This document shows positions 15,104 to 22,873 of a stretch of DNA of 50,885 nt, one piece after another. Source of the stretch: an uncultured Spirochaetaceae bacterium (GTDB lineage Bacteria > Spirochaetota > Spirochaetia > Treponematales > Treponemataceae); assembly GCA_902792795.1 (NCBI GenBank), contig CADBBB010000003.1:1-50885 (forward strand), read 5' to 3'. The notes below the pieces were generated by a model, which was not told where the DNA came from, did no database searches, and saw only the letters and a list, made by a program, of their open reading frames with translations. Positions within the stretch are counted from its first letter, which is position 1. Every line of letters starts with the position of its first letter. Both the position numbers and the translations under genes were made by a program.

Positions 15104-15793
15104 ATGCCGCTGTTGGAATGCAAGGGCCTTGCGCTTGGCTACAATAAAAATGTCCTCGTCCAAGACCTTAACTTTTGCGTCAACGCTGGCGACTACCTTT
15201 GCATTGTCGGCGAAAACGGAAGCGGAAAGTCGACGCTCATGCGGACGATTCTTGGACTGCAAAAAGCGCTCGACGGCCAAATAATTTTTGACGGCGGCCT
15301 TCAAAAAAATCAAATCGGATACCTTCCCCAGCAAACTCAAGTGCAGCGCGACTTTCCGGCCAGCGTTTACGAAATCGTAGTCTCCGGCTGCCAAGCGTCG
15401 GCGGGCCTGCGGCCATTTTACAACAAGGCGGAACGGCAGGCGGCGTTCAAAAATATGAAGCGGCTTGGAATACTTGGACTCGCAAAAAGATGCTACCGAG
15501 ACCTTTCGGGCGGCCAGCAGCAGCGCGTCCTTCTTGCCCGCGCCCTTTGCGCCACGCAAAAAATGCTTTTGCTCGACGAGCCGATCACAGGCCTTGACCC
15601 CAACGCCGCCGAAGAAATGTACAGGCTTGTTAAAGACCTCAACAAAAACGACGGCATCTCTGTCATAATGATTTCGCACGACGTGAACGTGGCGCTCAAC
15701 GACGCCACCCACATACTGCATGTCGGCTCCAAAATATTTTTTGGAACAAAAGAGGAATACCTTTCGCGCCAAAAAAACGGAGGCGTCCTATGA
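15104..15793 (+). CDS. Metal ABC transporter ATP-binding protein (ZnuC/TroB type)
   Basis: A 229-residue ATPase of the zinc/manganese importer family. Walker A is GENGSGKST (about residues 36-44), the signature is LSGGQQQRV, Walker B is MLLLDEPITGLDP and the H-loop is IMISHDV. I start at the ATG at 15104, which gives the usual family N-terminus MPLLECKGLALGY. The open frame upstream contains the promoter and is not coding. The next gene overlaps by four bases. No periplasmic metal-binding protein is encoded beside it, so that part must be elsewhere. Confidence 0.92.
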   Translation: MPLLECKGLALGYNKNVLVQDLNFCVNAGDYLCIVGENGSGKSTLMRTILGLQKALDGQIIFDGGLQKNQIGYLPQQTQVQRDFPASVYEIVVSGCQASAGLRPFYNKAERQAAFKNMKRLGILGLAKRCYRDLSGGQQQRVLLARALCATQKMLLLDEPITGLDPNAAEEMYRLVKDLNKNDGISVIMISHDVNVALNDATHILHVGSKIFFGTKEEYLSRQKNGGVL

Positions 15794-16647
15794 CGGAACT
15801 GCTCGAACAATTTTCAACTTATTTTTCTTTTCCCTTTGTGCGCTACGCCTTGATTGTCGGCGTCTTGATTTCGCTCTGCTCGTCGCTGTTGGGAGTGACG
15901 CTGGTGCTCAAGCGCTTTTCTTTTATCGGAGACGGCCTTTCGCACGTTGCCTTTGGAGCGCTTTCCATCGCGACAGTGCTCAAACTGAACAACACGATGT
16001 TCTTGGTTTTGCCGCTGACGATTCTTTGCGCGGTGGTGATTTTGGCAGCGGGAAACAAGACGCGGATAAAAGGCGACGCCGCCATCGCGATGATAAGCGT
16101 GAGCGCTCTTGCCTTCGGCTACTTGCTTGTAAACTTGTTCTCCGCGTCGGCAAACTTGAGCGGCGACGTTTGCTCGACCCTTTTTGGAAGCACTTCGATT
16201 TTGACTTTGACAAAGGGCGAAGTTTATTTGTGCGCCGCGCTGTCCGTAATCGTCGTGGCGGTCTTTGTGGTATTTTACAACAAGATTTTCGCAGTCACTT
16301 TTGACGAAGACTTCGCCGCGTCTTCGGGAACCAACGCGCGCGCCTACAACTTTTTGCTGGCCGTAATCATCGCGGTAATAATCGTTTTGGCGATGAACTT
16401 GGTCGGAAGCCTTTTGATAAGCGCCTTGATAATTTTCCCGGCCCTGAGCGCGATGCGGCTTTTTAGAAGCTTTTTGTCGGTGACGATTTGTTCCGCCATA
16501 CTCAGCGTCGTATGCTCGGTGGCGGGCCTGCTTGTTTCCATCGTGGCGGGAACGCCTGTAGGAAGCACAATCGTGGCCGCGGACTTGGCCGCCTTCCTAA
16601 TTTTTTGCGCGGCCGGCGCGGTTAGAAAGAGAATGTTCCAAATATGA
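15790..16647 (+). CDS. Metal ABC transporter permease (ZnuB/TroC type)
   Basis: A 285-residue inner-membrane permease of the ABC-3 family with eight to nine transmembrane helices. Recognisable family segments include VLKRFSFIGDGLSHVAFGAL near the N-terminus and AMNLVGSLLISALIIFPALSA in the second half, which are conserved in zinc and manganese permeases. Start and stop overlap the neighbours by four bases on both sides (ATGA), giving a tightly coupled operon of ATPase, permease and phosphatase. Which metal is carried cannot be read from the sequence. Confidence 0.93.
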   Translation: MTELLEQFSTYFSFPFVRYALIVGVLISLCSSLLGVTLVLKRFSFIGDGLSHVAFGALSIATVLKLNNTMFLVLPLTILCAVVILAAGNKTRIKGDAAIAMISVSALAFGYLLVNLFSASANLSGDVCSTLFGSTSILTLTKGEVYLCAALSVIVVAVFVVFYNKIFAVTFDEDFAASSGTNARAYNFLLAVIIAVIIVLAMNLVGSLLISALIIFPALSAMRLFRSFLSVTICSAILSVVCSVAGLLVSIVAGTPVGSTIVAADLAAFLIFCAAGAVRKRMFQI

Positions 16648-17312
16648 GAATCGTTTTTGTCCGCCACGGCGACCCCAACTACGAACTGGACTGCCTCACT
16701 CCAAAAGGAAAACTGCAAGCAAAAGCCGCGGCCCAGCGTCTTTTGCGCGAAGGAATAGAAGAAGCTTGGTCGTCCACGATGGGCCGCGCCAAAGAAACCG
16801 CCGACGCTTTTTCGGAGGCGGCCGGCCTTACGTACAAGACCTTGGACTTTATGCGCGAGCTTGATTGGGGCAGCGTCGACGGAACGCCCCTCTACGCCGA
16901 CGGCCACCCTTGGTTTTGCGCCAACGAAATGGCGCGTCTTGGAATTCCTCTCAACGACCCCGACTGGGAAAATTCCCCTTACTTTAAGAACAACAAAGTG
17001 ACCGCCATAGTGAAGAACATCCAGCGAAAGACCGACGAATGGCTTTGCGACCTTGGCCTTGAGCGCCACCAAAACGGCTGGCGCGCCCTGCCCGGAATAA
17101 AGCAGGACAAAACCGTCGCGCTCTTTAGCCACGGCGGATCCTCTTCCGCCGCCATCGGCCGCATTTTGAACATACCCTTCCCCCAAACCTGCGCGCTCTT
17201 CCACTTTGGCCACACAGGAATCACGATTCTCCGCTTTGAGCAGGAACCCGGCATTACCTCAGTTCCCTGCATAGAATTGTTGAACGACTTGGAACACATC
17301 AAAAACATTTAA
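16644..17312 (+). CDS. Histidine-phosphatase-family protein
   Basis: A 222-residue member of the phosphoglycerate-mutase-like histidine phosphatase superfamily. The catalytic RHGDPNY motif is at residues 7-13, a second active-site Arg is in SSTMGRAKETA, and the second His is in LFSHGGSS. A middle insertion (about residues 75-115) is longer than in minimal SixA-type enzymes. The start overlaps the permease stop by four bases, so it is part of the metal-transporter operon. The substrate is unknown and no link between the phosphatase and metal uptake is visible beyond the operon. Confidence 0.88.
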   Translation: MRIVFVRHGDPNYELDCLTPKGKLQAKAAAQRLLREGIEEAWSSTMGRAKETADAFSEAAGLTYKTLDFMRELDWGSVDGTPLYADGHPWFCANEMARLGIPLNDPDWENSPYFKNNKVTAIVKNIQRKTDEWLCDLGLERHQNGWRALPGIKQDKTVALFSHGGSSSAAIGRILNIPFPQTCALFHFGHTGITILRFEQEPGITSVPCIELLNDLEHIKNI

Positions 17313-17346
17313 ATGGCGCTTGCGCAAAAGCGTTTCTAAAACGTTG

Positions 17347-18327
17347 TCATTTTGTCACGCACAAGGCGGGAACCACTCCACCAACACCGCAAGAAACCAA
17401 AATGTTATCTGGAACACAACCGTTGCTGCCAACAATACGCGCGTTACGAACATCACTGTAACACGGAGAACGCAACCACCACCAGCTGCCAGGCCCAAAA
17501 ATGCTGTTTTGGTTAACGCCAAGTTCCTTGGCATAATCTGTCGCATAATGAATTCTAGAACTAGTCGAAGTTCCGTCGCCGCAACCGACATACTTGTTAT
17601 ATATGTCAAATCCATAATCCTTCTTTGTCACTTCTTGCTCGCTCAGCAAGAATACTTTATCATTGCACGGGATATCGCTTGCATAAGGATTTAGTCCGCT
17701 ATTCCATTGTTTTTCATTTTCATCTGGATTGGCTGTTCGAGCGCTATTATCAACAATAGTTGTCACTATAATATTATGTTCCTCAGTTGTAAAAGCAGTC
17801 TTTAAGAACACATCATTTAACCAATTTCTAATTTCAGAGTTTTCATAATTATTATTATCATTATCATATCTTTGACCTATAATGACATTTTCTGCAAGCA
17901 GGAATTTCACGCCAGGAGAGGAATTATTTTTATCATGATCATATTCAGCAGAAAGAACACGCCATTTGATTGGCTCAACCTTGAACCATTTATACGATAT
18001 CTCATCATCAGGCTTATTATCATCCGCCTTTTTTTCCTCAATACCTAGATACCAAGCACTGTCGCTTCCTTTATAATAGGTAAAATCGCCTACCGTTTTT
18101 TGTTCGCATTTTGTGTCGACAGAAACACTTTCTTCTTTCTTTGTCTGCGGCCATTCTCCAAGCGTTTCATAAACAAAACCTTTTGCATTTGTTTCTTCCT
18201 TCGCACCGTCAAAAGTATTGTCAGTGGATGGTTCCCCAAAAAGAGGCGCATCGCCGCTATTGCTACAGCCAATAAAGACAAACCAAAAAAGTATGAAAAC
18301 CACAAACAAATTTACAATTTTTACCAT
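17347..18327 (-). CDS. DUF6273-domain lipoprotein
   Basis: A 326-residue exported lipoprotein. After the hydrophobic signal, the lipobox is WFVFIGCSNS with the lipidated Cys near residue 21. Residues about 110-326 match the DUF6273 pattern common in Treponema and Firmicutes: EPIKWRVLS, then ENSEIRNWLNDVF, then KVFLLSEQEV, then WWWLRSPC and a C-terminal VGGVVPALCV. I start at the ATG at 18325-18327, with GGAGG eight bases upstream; the frame extends nine codons further. The gene is distinctly AT-rich. It diverges from an XRE regulator, which may control it. The function of the domain is unknown. Confidence 0.85.
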   Translation of the reverse strand: MVKIVNLFVVFILFWFVFIGCSNSGDAPLFGEPSTDNTFDGAKEETNAKGFVYETLGEWPQTKKEESVSVDTKCEQKTVGDFTYYKGSDSAWYLGIEEKKADDNKPDDEISYKWFKVEPIKWRVLSAEYDHDKNNSSPGVKFLLAENVIIGQRYDNDNNNYENSEIRNWLNDVFLKTAFTTEEHNIIVTTIVDNSARTANPDENEKQWNSGLNPYASDIPCNDKVFLLSEQEVTKKDYGFDIYNKYVGCGDGTSTSSRIHYATDYAKELGVNQNSIFGPGSWWWLRSPCYSDVRNARIVGSNGCVPDNILVSCGVGGVVPALCVTK

Positions 18328-18365
18328 ATTGTTCCTCCAGAAGCAGCTAATCAAATATAGCTAAA

Positions 18366-18394
18366 AGTATAACACAATCTAACTAATAATACAA
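18366..18394 (-). promoter_or_regulatory. Promoter of the DUF6273 lipoprotein gene
   Basis: Minus-strand TTGTAT (18394-18389), a 17-base spacer and TATACT (18371-18366), about 40 bases before the start codon. Confidence 0.72.
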
Positions 18395-18427
18395 GAGAAC
18401 TTTAACTTTAAGCAATATGATACAAGC

Positions 18428-18748
18428 ATGGGAAAAATCAAAACGATACTCGGAGACAACATTCGCGCGTTAAGAACAAACAAAGGTTGGACACAAGTGT
18501 ATCTTTCAGATTGTCTGCAAATAACAGCGCCTTTTTTAGCGCAAATAGAATCCGGAAAAAGAGGTATGTCGTTGGAACTCATTGAAGCAGTCGCGGATTT
18601 GTTTGAAATTCCCATAGCGTCACTATTTATAGAGTCAGGCAAAAAAAATACCCCCACCATAAGAAACATGGAACTGCAAGTTATAGAAAAGCAACTTCAA
18701 GAGAATGTCGCGGAAAACATAGCAAAAGCTTTTAAAAGATTAAAATAG
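18428..18748 (+). CDS. Small XRE-family regulator
   Basis: A 106-residue DNA-binding protein. Residues 8-62 form the helix-turn-helix: NIRALRTNKGWTQVYLSDCL, APFLAQIESGKRGMS, and LFEIPIASLFI. A short helical tail (about 80-106) may serve oligomerisation. No Shine-Dalgarno sequence is visible. TATGAT ends six bases before the ATG, so the message may be leaderless. It is AT-rich like the divergent DUF6273 gene, and the pair looks like one acquired cassette. Confidence 0.85.
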   Translation: MGKIKTILGDNIRALRTNKGWTQVYLSDCLQITAPFLAQIESGKRGMSLELIEAVADLFEIPIASLFIESGKKNTPTIRNMELQVIEKQLQENVAENIAKAFKRLK

Positions 18749-18768
18749 AACTTTTTCTCTGCCCCCGC

Positions 18769-18797
18769 TTGAACAAATATGTTTCTTTTGATAGAAT
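18769..18797 (+). promoter_or_regulatory. Promoter of the aldolase gene
   Basis: TTGAAC (18769-18774), a 17-base spacer and TAGAAT (18792-18797), with the start codon 33 bases downstream. Confidence 0.7.
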
Positions 18798-18829
18798 CAT
18801 TCAATCTTAATAATTAAAGAGGCTTTTTT

Positions 18830-19807
18830 ATGAAAGAACTATCTGCTTTAATGGGCGTCCGCGAATCAATTCGCGTGATTGACGCAACCCTCCGCGACGG
18901 CGGAATTGTCAACGACTTTTTCTTTACTGACGAATTCGTAAAGGAACTTTACAAAACTAACATCGCGGCCGGCGTTGACTATATGGAAGTTGGATATAAA
19001 GCCTCTAAGAAAATTTTTGACAAAACAAAATTCGGAAAATGGAAGTTTTGCGACGACGAAGACATCTTTAATGTGATCGGCGACAACGCAGACAAAAAGG
19101 TCAAGCTTGCCGTTATGGCCGACGTAGGCCGCTGCGACTTTAAGGAAGACATTCGCCCCAAAAGCGAAAGCCCTGTCGACTTGATTCGCGTGGCCTGCTA
19201 CGTTCACCAAATTCCAGGAGCCTTGGAAATCATCGAGGACGCAAAAAAGAAAGGCTACGAAGTAAGCTGCAACATCATGGCCATCAGCACCGCGCAAGAA
19301 GGCGACATAAAGGTCGCGCTTGACATGATTGGCCAGTCGCCCGCCGACTGCATTTACATCGTAGACAGCTACGGCTCGATTTTCCCGGAACAAATGCAGC
19401 GCATTTGCGCGCTCTACAAGGAATACGCCGACAAGCACGGAAAGCAGCTTGGCATCCACGCGCACAACAACCAGCAGCTTGCCTTCGCCAACACGATCGA
19501 AGCGTGCGGCGACGGCGTTGACTGGCTTGACGCCACTTACAACGGAATGGGTCGCGGCGCCGGAAACTGCTTTATGGAAAACCTTTTGGCCTTCCTCAAA
19601 AACCCAAAGTACAAGGTTTACGAAACGCTCAAGTTCATCGAAAAATACATGCTGACGCTTAAAAAGGACGGAGTTGTTTGGGGCTACGACGTTCCCTACT
19701 TGGTCACAGGCTACCTCAACCAGCACCCCCGCGCGGCGATGGCCTTTAGCAAGGACAAGCGAACGGACTACTCAAAGTTCTTTGATGAAGTGATCGCTCA
19801 GGAATAA
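18830..19807 (+). CDS. DRE-TIM metallolyase-type aldolase
   Basis: A 325-residue TIM-barrel enzyme of the HMG-CoA lyase/4-hydroxy-2-oxovalerate aldolase superfamily. The metal-binding signatures are VIDATLRDGG (about residues 16-25) and HAHNN (about 208-212), with the second-shell DATYNGMGRGAGN. Members annotated only as aldolase catalytic domain proteins are common in anaerobes and often sit near polysaccharide genes; here no such context exists. AAGAGG lies about seven bases before the ATG. The product cannot be named from sequence, but metal-dependent carbon-carbon bond chemistry is likely. Confidence 0.87.
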   Translation: MKELSALMGVRESIRVIDATLRDGGIVNDFFFTDEFVKELYKTNIAAGVDYMEVGYKASKKIFDKTKFGKWKFCDDEDIFNVIGDNADKKVKLAVMADVGRCDFKEDIRPKSESPVDLIRVACYVHQIPGALEIIEDAKKKGYEVSCNIMAISTAQEGDIKVALDMIGQSPADCIYIVDSYGSIFPEQMQRICALYKEYADKHGKQLGIHAHNNQQLAFANTIEACGDGVDWLDATYNGMGRGAGNCFMENLLAFLKNPKYKVYETLKFIEKYMLTLKKDGVVWGYDVPYLVTGYLNQHPRAAMAFSKDKRTDYSKFFDEVIAQE

Positions 19808-19963
19808 CAGCGGCAAGAATTAACGAACGCAAGCCAAAAAGCGTTCGCTAGCCGCATAAGCCGCAACATTCGCGCTACGTTCCGTTTTGCCATTGGAAGT
19901 TTATCCAACTGCGCTCTTGCGAGCGCTGGCAATCGCGGCCAAGCTCGCGCGAACAGCGGTATT
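19806..19963 (+). repeat. Intergenic repeat family 2, copy D
   Basis: A paired element between the aldolase and flavin-reductase genes. The main stem is CCGC-aaca-TTCGCGC (19861-19875) with GCGCGAA-ca-GCGG (19947-19959). Nested inside are TTGGA/TCCAA (19893-19908) and GCGCTC-TTGC-GAGCGC (19911-19926). A further hairpin CGAACGC/GCGTTCG (19824-19847) precedes it. AACAGCGG repeats directly at 19806 and 19952. The element ends beside the ribosome-binding site of the next gene. Confidence 0.75.
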
Positions 19964-19979
19964 TGTTTGGAGGTTTGCA

Positions 19980-20531
19980 ATGAAAGATTTAGGCGCAAAG
20001 ACAATGATGTTCCCGATGCCCGTATTGATTTTGGGAACTTACGACAAAGACGGAAAGGCCGACGCGATGAACGCGGCTTGGGGCGGAATCGCCGACGACA
20101 ACCAAGTTTGGGTTTGCATGTCCAAGCACAAGACGACAGAAAATTTGGCGCTTACAAAAGAGGCGACAATCGCATTTGGAACCGTCGAGACCGTAAAGGC
20201 CTGCGACTACGTGGGAATCGTTTCCGCCAACAAGGAAGCCGACAAAATAAAGAAGGCCGGCTGGACTGTGACAAAAAGCAAGAACGTCAACGCGCCCCTT
20301 TTTGACCAGCTTCCCCTCACATTGGAATGCCGCCTCTTAAAAATCGTTGACGACGAAAAATACTTGTTCCAAATCGTGAACGTCGTGGCCGACGAAAAAA
20401 TTCTTGGCGCGGACGGAAACGTTGACCTTTCAAAATACCATCCGATAACTTACGACTGCGCGGGCCACGGCTACTACGAATTCGGAAAGCGCGTCGGAAA
20501 CGCTTTTAGCGACGGAAAGTCCTTGGCCTAA
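19980..20531 (+). CDS. Flavin reductase-like FMN-binding protein
   Basis: A 183-residue cytosolic flavoprotein of the flavin_reduct (split-barrel) family, which binds FMN and reduces flavins or acts as an electron-transfer partner. The N-terminus GAKTMMFPMPVLILGTYDKD, followed by ADAMNAAWGGIADD, and the CMSKHKTTENL strand are characteristic. I start at the ATG at 19980, seven bases after TTTGGAGG; the longer open frame reads through repeat D and is not credible. It is 16 bases upstream of the MATE exporter and may be co-transcribed with it. Confidence 0.88.
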   Translation: MKDLGAKTMMFPMPVLILGTYDKDGKADAMNAAWGGIADDNQVWVCMSKHKTTENLALTKEATIAFGTVETVKACDYVGIVSANKEADKIKKAGWTVTKSKNVNAPLFDQLPLTLECRLLKIVDDEKYLFQIVNVVADEKILGADGNVDLSKYHPITYDCAGHGYYEFGKRVGNAFSDGKSLA

Positions 20532-20547
20532 AATTAGGCGTAAAAAA

Positions 20548-21915
20548 ATGAAGAACTCTATCGACATGCTTAATGGGTCCATTTTAAATGGACTCGTTCG
20601 CGTTTCACTTCCCCTGATGCTTTCGGGCATCCTGCAGCTTTTGTTCAACGCGGCGGACATAATCGTCATCGGCCGCTTTGGGTCAAACAATTCCCTTGCC
20701 GCCGTCGGAGCGGTGTCGGTAATTTGGGGCCTTTGCTGCCACGTCTTTATGAGCCTTGGCGGAGGAGCGGCGGTCGTCGCGGGAAAAAACATCGGCGCCG
20801 GAAAAAAGTCCGCCGTGTCAGACGTTCTTCACGTTTCGATCGCGCTCGGCCTTTTGCTTGGAGCGCTAGTTTCCGCGGCGGCTTGGCTTTTTATGCCCAA
20901 GATTCTTTGGGCCTTGCAAACGCCAAAAGAAGTTTTTGGCTACGCGCTGCGCTACATCCACTACTTGATTCCGGGCCTTCCAGCGATCGCCGTTTACAAT
21001 TTTGGAGCGGGAATCCTGCGGGCGAAGGGCGACACAAAGCGGCCCCTTTATTTTTTGTTCGCCGCGGGAATCATCAACGTAATCCTAAACTTGATTTTCG
21101 TCATCGCGCTAAAAATGGACGTTGCCGGCGTGGGGCTTGCCACAAGCGTTTCACAATATGTCGCCACGCTCTTGATAATCATTTGCCTCGCGCGCGAGGA
21201 AGGCGAGTTCCGCTTGGAGGCAAAAAAAATCCGCCTTAACGGAAGGGTGGCCGCCGCCATTTTGCGCATCGGCGTTCCAAACGTAATCCAAAACATTTTG
21301 TTCACTCTTTCCAACCTTGTGATTCAGGCGGCCATCAATTCATTTGGCGCCGACGTTATGGCTGGAAACGCCGCGGCCGGCAACTTGGAAAACTTTTGCT
21401 GGACCGCGATGATTTCGGTCGAGCAAGCCGGAGTGAGCTTTGTAAGCCAAAACTTTGGCGCCGGAAACTTCAAGCGGGTAAAAAAAAGCGTTTGGGAAAC
21501 CTTGGGCGTCATTTGCGCGACAGGAATAATTTTTGGCGAACTAACGGTAATATTCGCGCGGCCCCTGCTTGAAATCTACACTTCAAACCAAGCCTCAATC
21601 GCCGAAGGCGTCGTCCGTCTTCGCATTTTGTGCGGCCCCTACATTTTATGCGGAATAATGTCGTCGCTCGCGGCGGACATGCGCGGACTTGGACATTCAA
21701 CGGAGCCTTCGATTATCGTTTTGCTGGGAGCGTGCGCGAGCCGCATTTTGTGGATTTTCACGGTCTTCCAAACGCCGCGCTTCCACTCAACGCGCTGGCT
21801 TTTGTTCACATACCCCGCGTCATGGGCGATCACCGCCGTCGCGCTTGCGTTCGTGTTTGTAAGAATCTTTAGACAAGAGCGAGCGCGGTTTGAACCATCG
21901 GCTCAAGAGTTTTAG
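20548..21915 (+). CDS. MATE-family efflux transporter
   Basis: A 455-residue inner-membrane antiporter with twelve predicted helices in two MatE halves. The first helix region shows SLPLMLSGILQLLFNAADIIVIGRFG, split by typical MATE residues, and the pseudo-symmetric second half begins near RIGVPNVIQNILFTLSN. It exports cationic drugs or metabolites using sodium or proton gradients; the substrate is unknown. The ribosome-binding site is poor. Its 3' end overlaps the convergent phosphorylase gene by 47 bases. Confidence 0.92.
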   Translation: MKNSIDMLNGSILNGLVRVSLPLMLSGILQLLFNAADIIVIGRFGSNNSLAAVGAVSVIWGLCCHVFMSLGGGAAVVAGKNIGAGKKSAVSDVLHVSIALGLLLGALVSAAAWLFMPKILWALQTPKEVFGYALRYIHYLIPGLPAIAVYNFGAGILRAKGDTKRPLYFLFAAGIINVILNLIFVIALKMDVAGVGLATSVSQYVATLLIIICLAREEGEFRLEAKKIRLNGRVAAAILRIGVPNVIQNILFTLSNLVIQAAINSFGADVMAGNAAAGNLENFCWTAMISVEQAGVSFVSQNFGAGNFKRVKKSVWETLGVICATGIIFGELTVIFARPLLEIYTSNQASIAEGVVRLRILCGPYILCGIMSSLAADMRGLGHSTEPSIIVLLGACASRILWIFTVFQTPRFHSTRWLLFTYPASWAITAVALAFVFVRIFRQERARFEPSAQEF

Positions 21916-22618
21916 TTCCGCTCGGCGCCTCTTTTTTTGAAACCTTGTCAAAAGTGTTGACGACGATGGAAAGCGCCTTTTTCTTTGCGTAGGCCGCGTG
22001 GCAATACAAGCAGTAAGTTTCCATGTCCTGGCCCAAGCAGCCGACGCGCGCCCAAGCCTTCCAAGCGTCGTCGCCGAGCGCGTTGTATTTGCTGAAAAAG
22101 TCGCTGGAAAAAATCGGGCCCGCGTGAAAGCGCAGCTTGTTCCTTTGCGCGTATTCGGCGGCCTTTTGCAAAAGGCCAAAATCGGCGGCTGGAGAAAGAT
22201 GGCCGCTCACTTCGTATTGGTGGTCGTAGTTTGAGTCGGTGGAAGCGGTCATCGCAAAAATCATGTCGCCGGGCTTGACGAACTTTTTAAAGCCGCCGCA
22301 AGTTCCAACGCGAACAATGGCCTCAACGCCGTAATAGTTGAACAATTCGTAAAAGTAAATTCCAGCCGAGCCGGATCCCATTCCGCTTCCCATAACGGAG
22401 ACGGGCTTTCCGTTAAATTTTCCGGTAAAGCCCTTTATTCCGCGAATGTTAGTCACAAGCTTCGCGTTTGTCAAAAAAGTTTTTGCTATCCATTCGGCGC
22501 GCTCGGGGTCGCCGGGCATCAAAACAATCGGCGCGATTTGTCCTTTCTTCGCCGAGTTGTGCGGCGTGGGAGTCTGCTGAATTTTTTTCAACTTTGAATT
22601 ATCTTTGCTTGAAGCCAT
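21869..22618 (-). CDS. DeoD-like nucleoside phosphorylase
   Basis: A 249-residue hexameric-type nucleoside phosphorylase of the PNP/UDP family, cleaving nucleosides with phosphate to base and ribose-1-phosphate. DeoD-like landmarks are TPHNSAKKGQIAP with the conserved His, VLMPGDPERAEWIA, NIRGIKGFTG, VRVGTCGG and the DMETYCLY nucleoside-binding strand. Two positions differ from classical DeoD: QDMET in place of VEME, and VVNTFDKVS in place of the TVSDH base-binding segment. So purine specificity is uncertain and a uridine-phosphorylase-like role is possible. The predicted -10 box TAGTAT lies six bases before the ATG, implying a leaderless message. Confidence 0.85.
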   Translation of the reverse strand: MASSKDNSKLKKIQQTPTPHNSAKKGQIAPIVLMPGDPERAEWIAKTFLTNAKLVTNIRGIKGFTGKFNGKPVSVMGSGMGSGSAGIYFYELFNYYGVEAIVRVGTCGGFKKFVKPGDMIFAMTASTDSNYDHQYEVSGHLSPAADFGLLQKAAEYAQRNKLRFHAGPIFSSDFFSKYNALGDDAWKAWARVGCLGQDMETYCLYCHAAYAKKKALSIVVNTFDKVSKKEAPSGTKTLEPMVQTALALV

Positions 22619-22624
22619 AATTCT

Positions 22625-22634
22625 ATACTAGCGC
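22625..22634 (-). promoter_or_regulatory. Extended -10 of the phosphorylase gene
   Basis: GCGCTAGTAT on the minus strand, six bases before the ATG. No convincing -35 box is seen. The flanking GCGAATTGCGCTA is mirrored at the hisH promoter on the other side of element B. Confidence 0.6.
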
Positions 22635-22659
22635 AATTCGCGTCTTTTTGCTAGAGGCC

Positions 22660-22826
22660 GCGGGGCGGCAGGCTGCGCGAAGGAGGCGGGCGGTTGGCGG
22701 AAACACTCTGTTTGCGCCGCCGCATAAGCGGCGGAGTAAAATAGTTTCAAGCGCAAACAGTGTGTAGCGACGATATCTAGCGGTTCCGCCGACCGCGCGA
22801 CGACTGGGAGCAGCCTGCCGCCCCGC
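22660..22826. repeat. Structured repeat element, copy B
   Basis: A 167-base, almost fully self-complementary element between the divergent phosphorylase and hisH genes. The outer stem is 17 bp and perfect (22660-22676 with 22810-22826). The middle stem is 13 bp with one G-T pair (22690-22702 with 22784-22796). The inner stem is 15 bp with one mismatch (22703-22717 with 22751-22765). The apex is CGCCGC-ATAA-GCGGCG. The middle part is shared with copy C; the outer and inner arms differ in sequence but remain paired. Confidence 0.88.
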
Positions 22827-22836
22827 GCGTATGTTC

Positions 22837-22866
22837 TTGCAAGCAATCCGCGAATTGCGCTAATAT
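22837..22866 (+). promoter_or_regulatory. hisH promoter, predicted leaderless
   Basis: TTGCAA (22837-22842), 18 bases, and TAATAT (22861-22866) preceded by GCGC. The predicted start falls at 22873-22874, the hisH ATG. No ribosome-binding site is present. Confidence 0.68.
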
Positions 22867-22873
22867 ATACGTT

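Noticed and set aside
22660-22826. Integron attC site
   Set aside because: The RYYYAAC/GTTRRRY end boxes are not arranged as in attC, conservation is in the middle rather than at the ends, and no integrase or cassette array is present.
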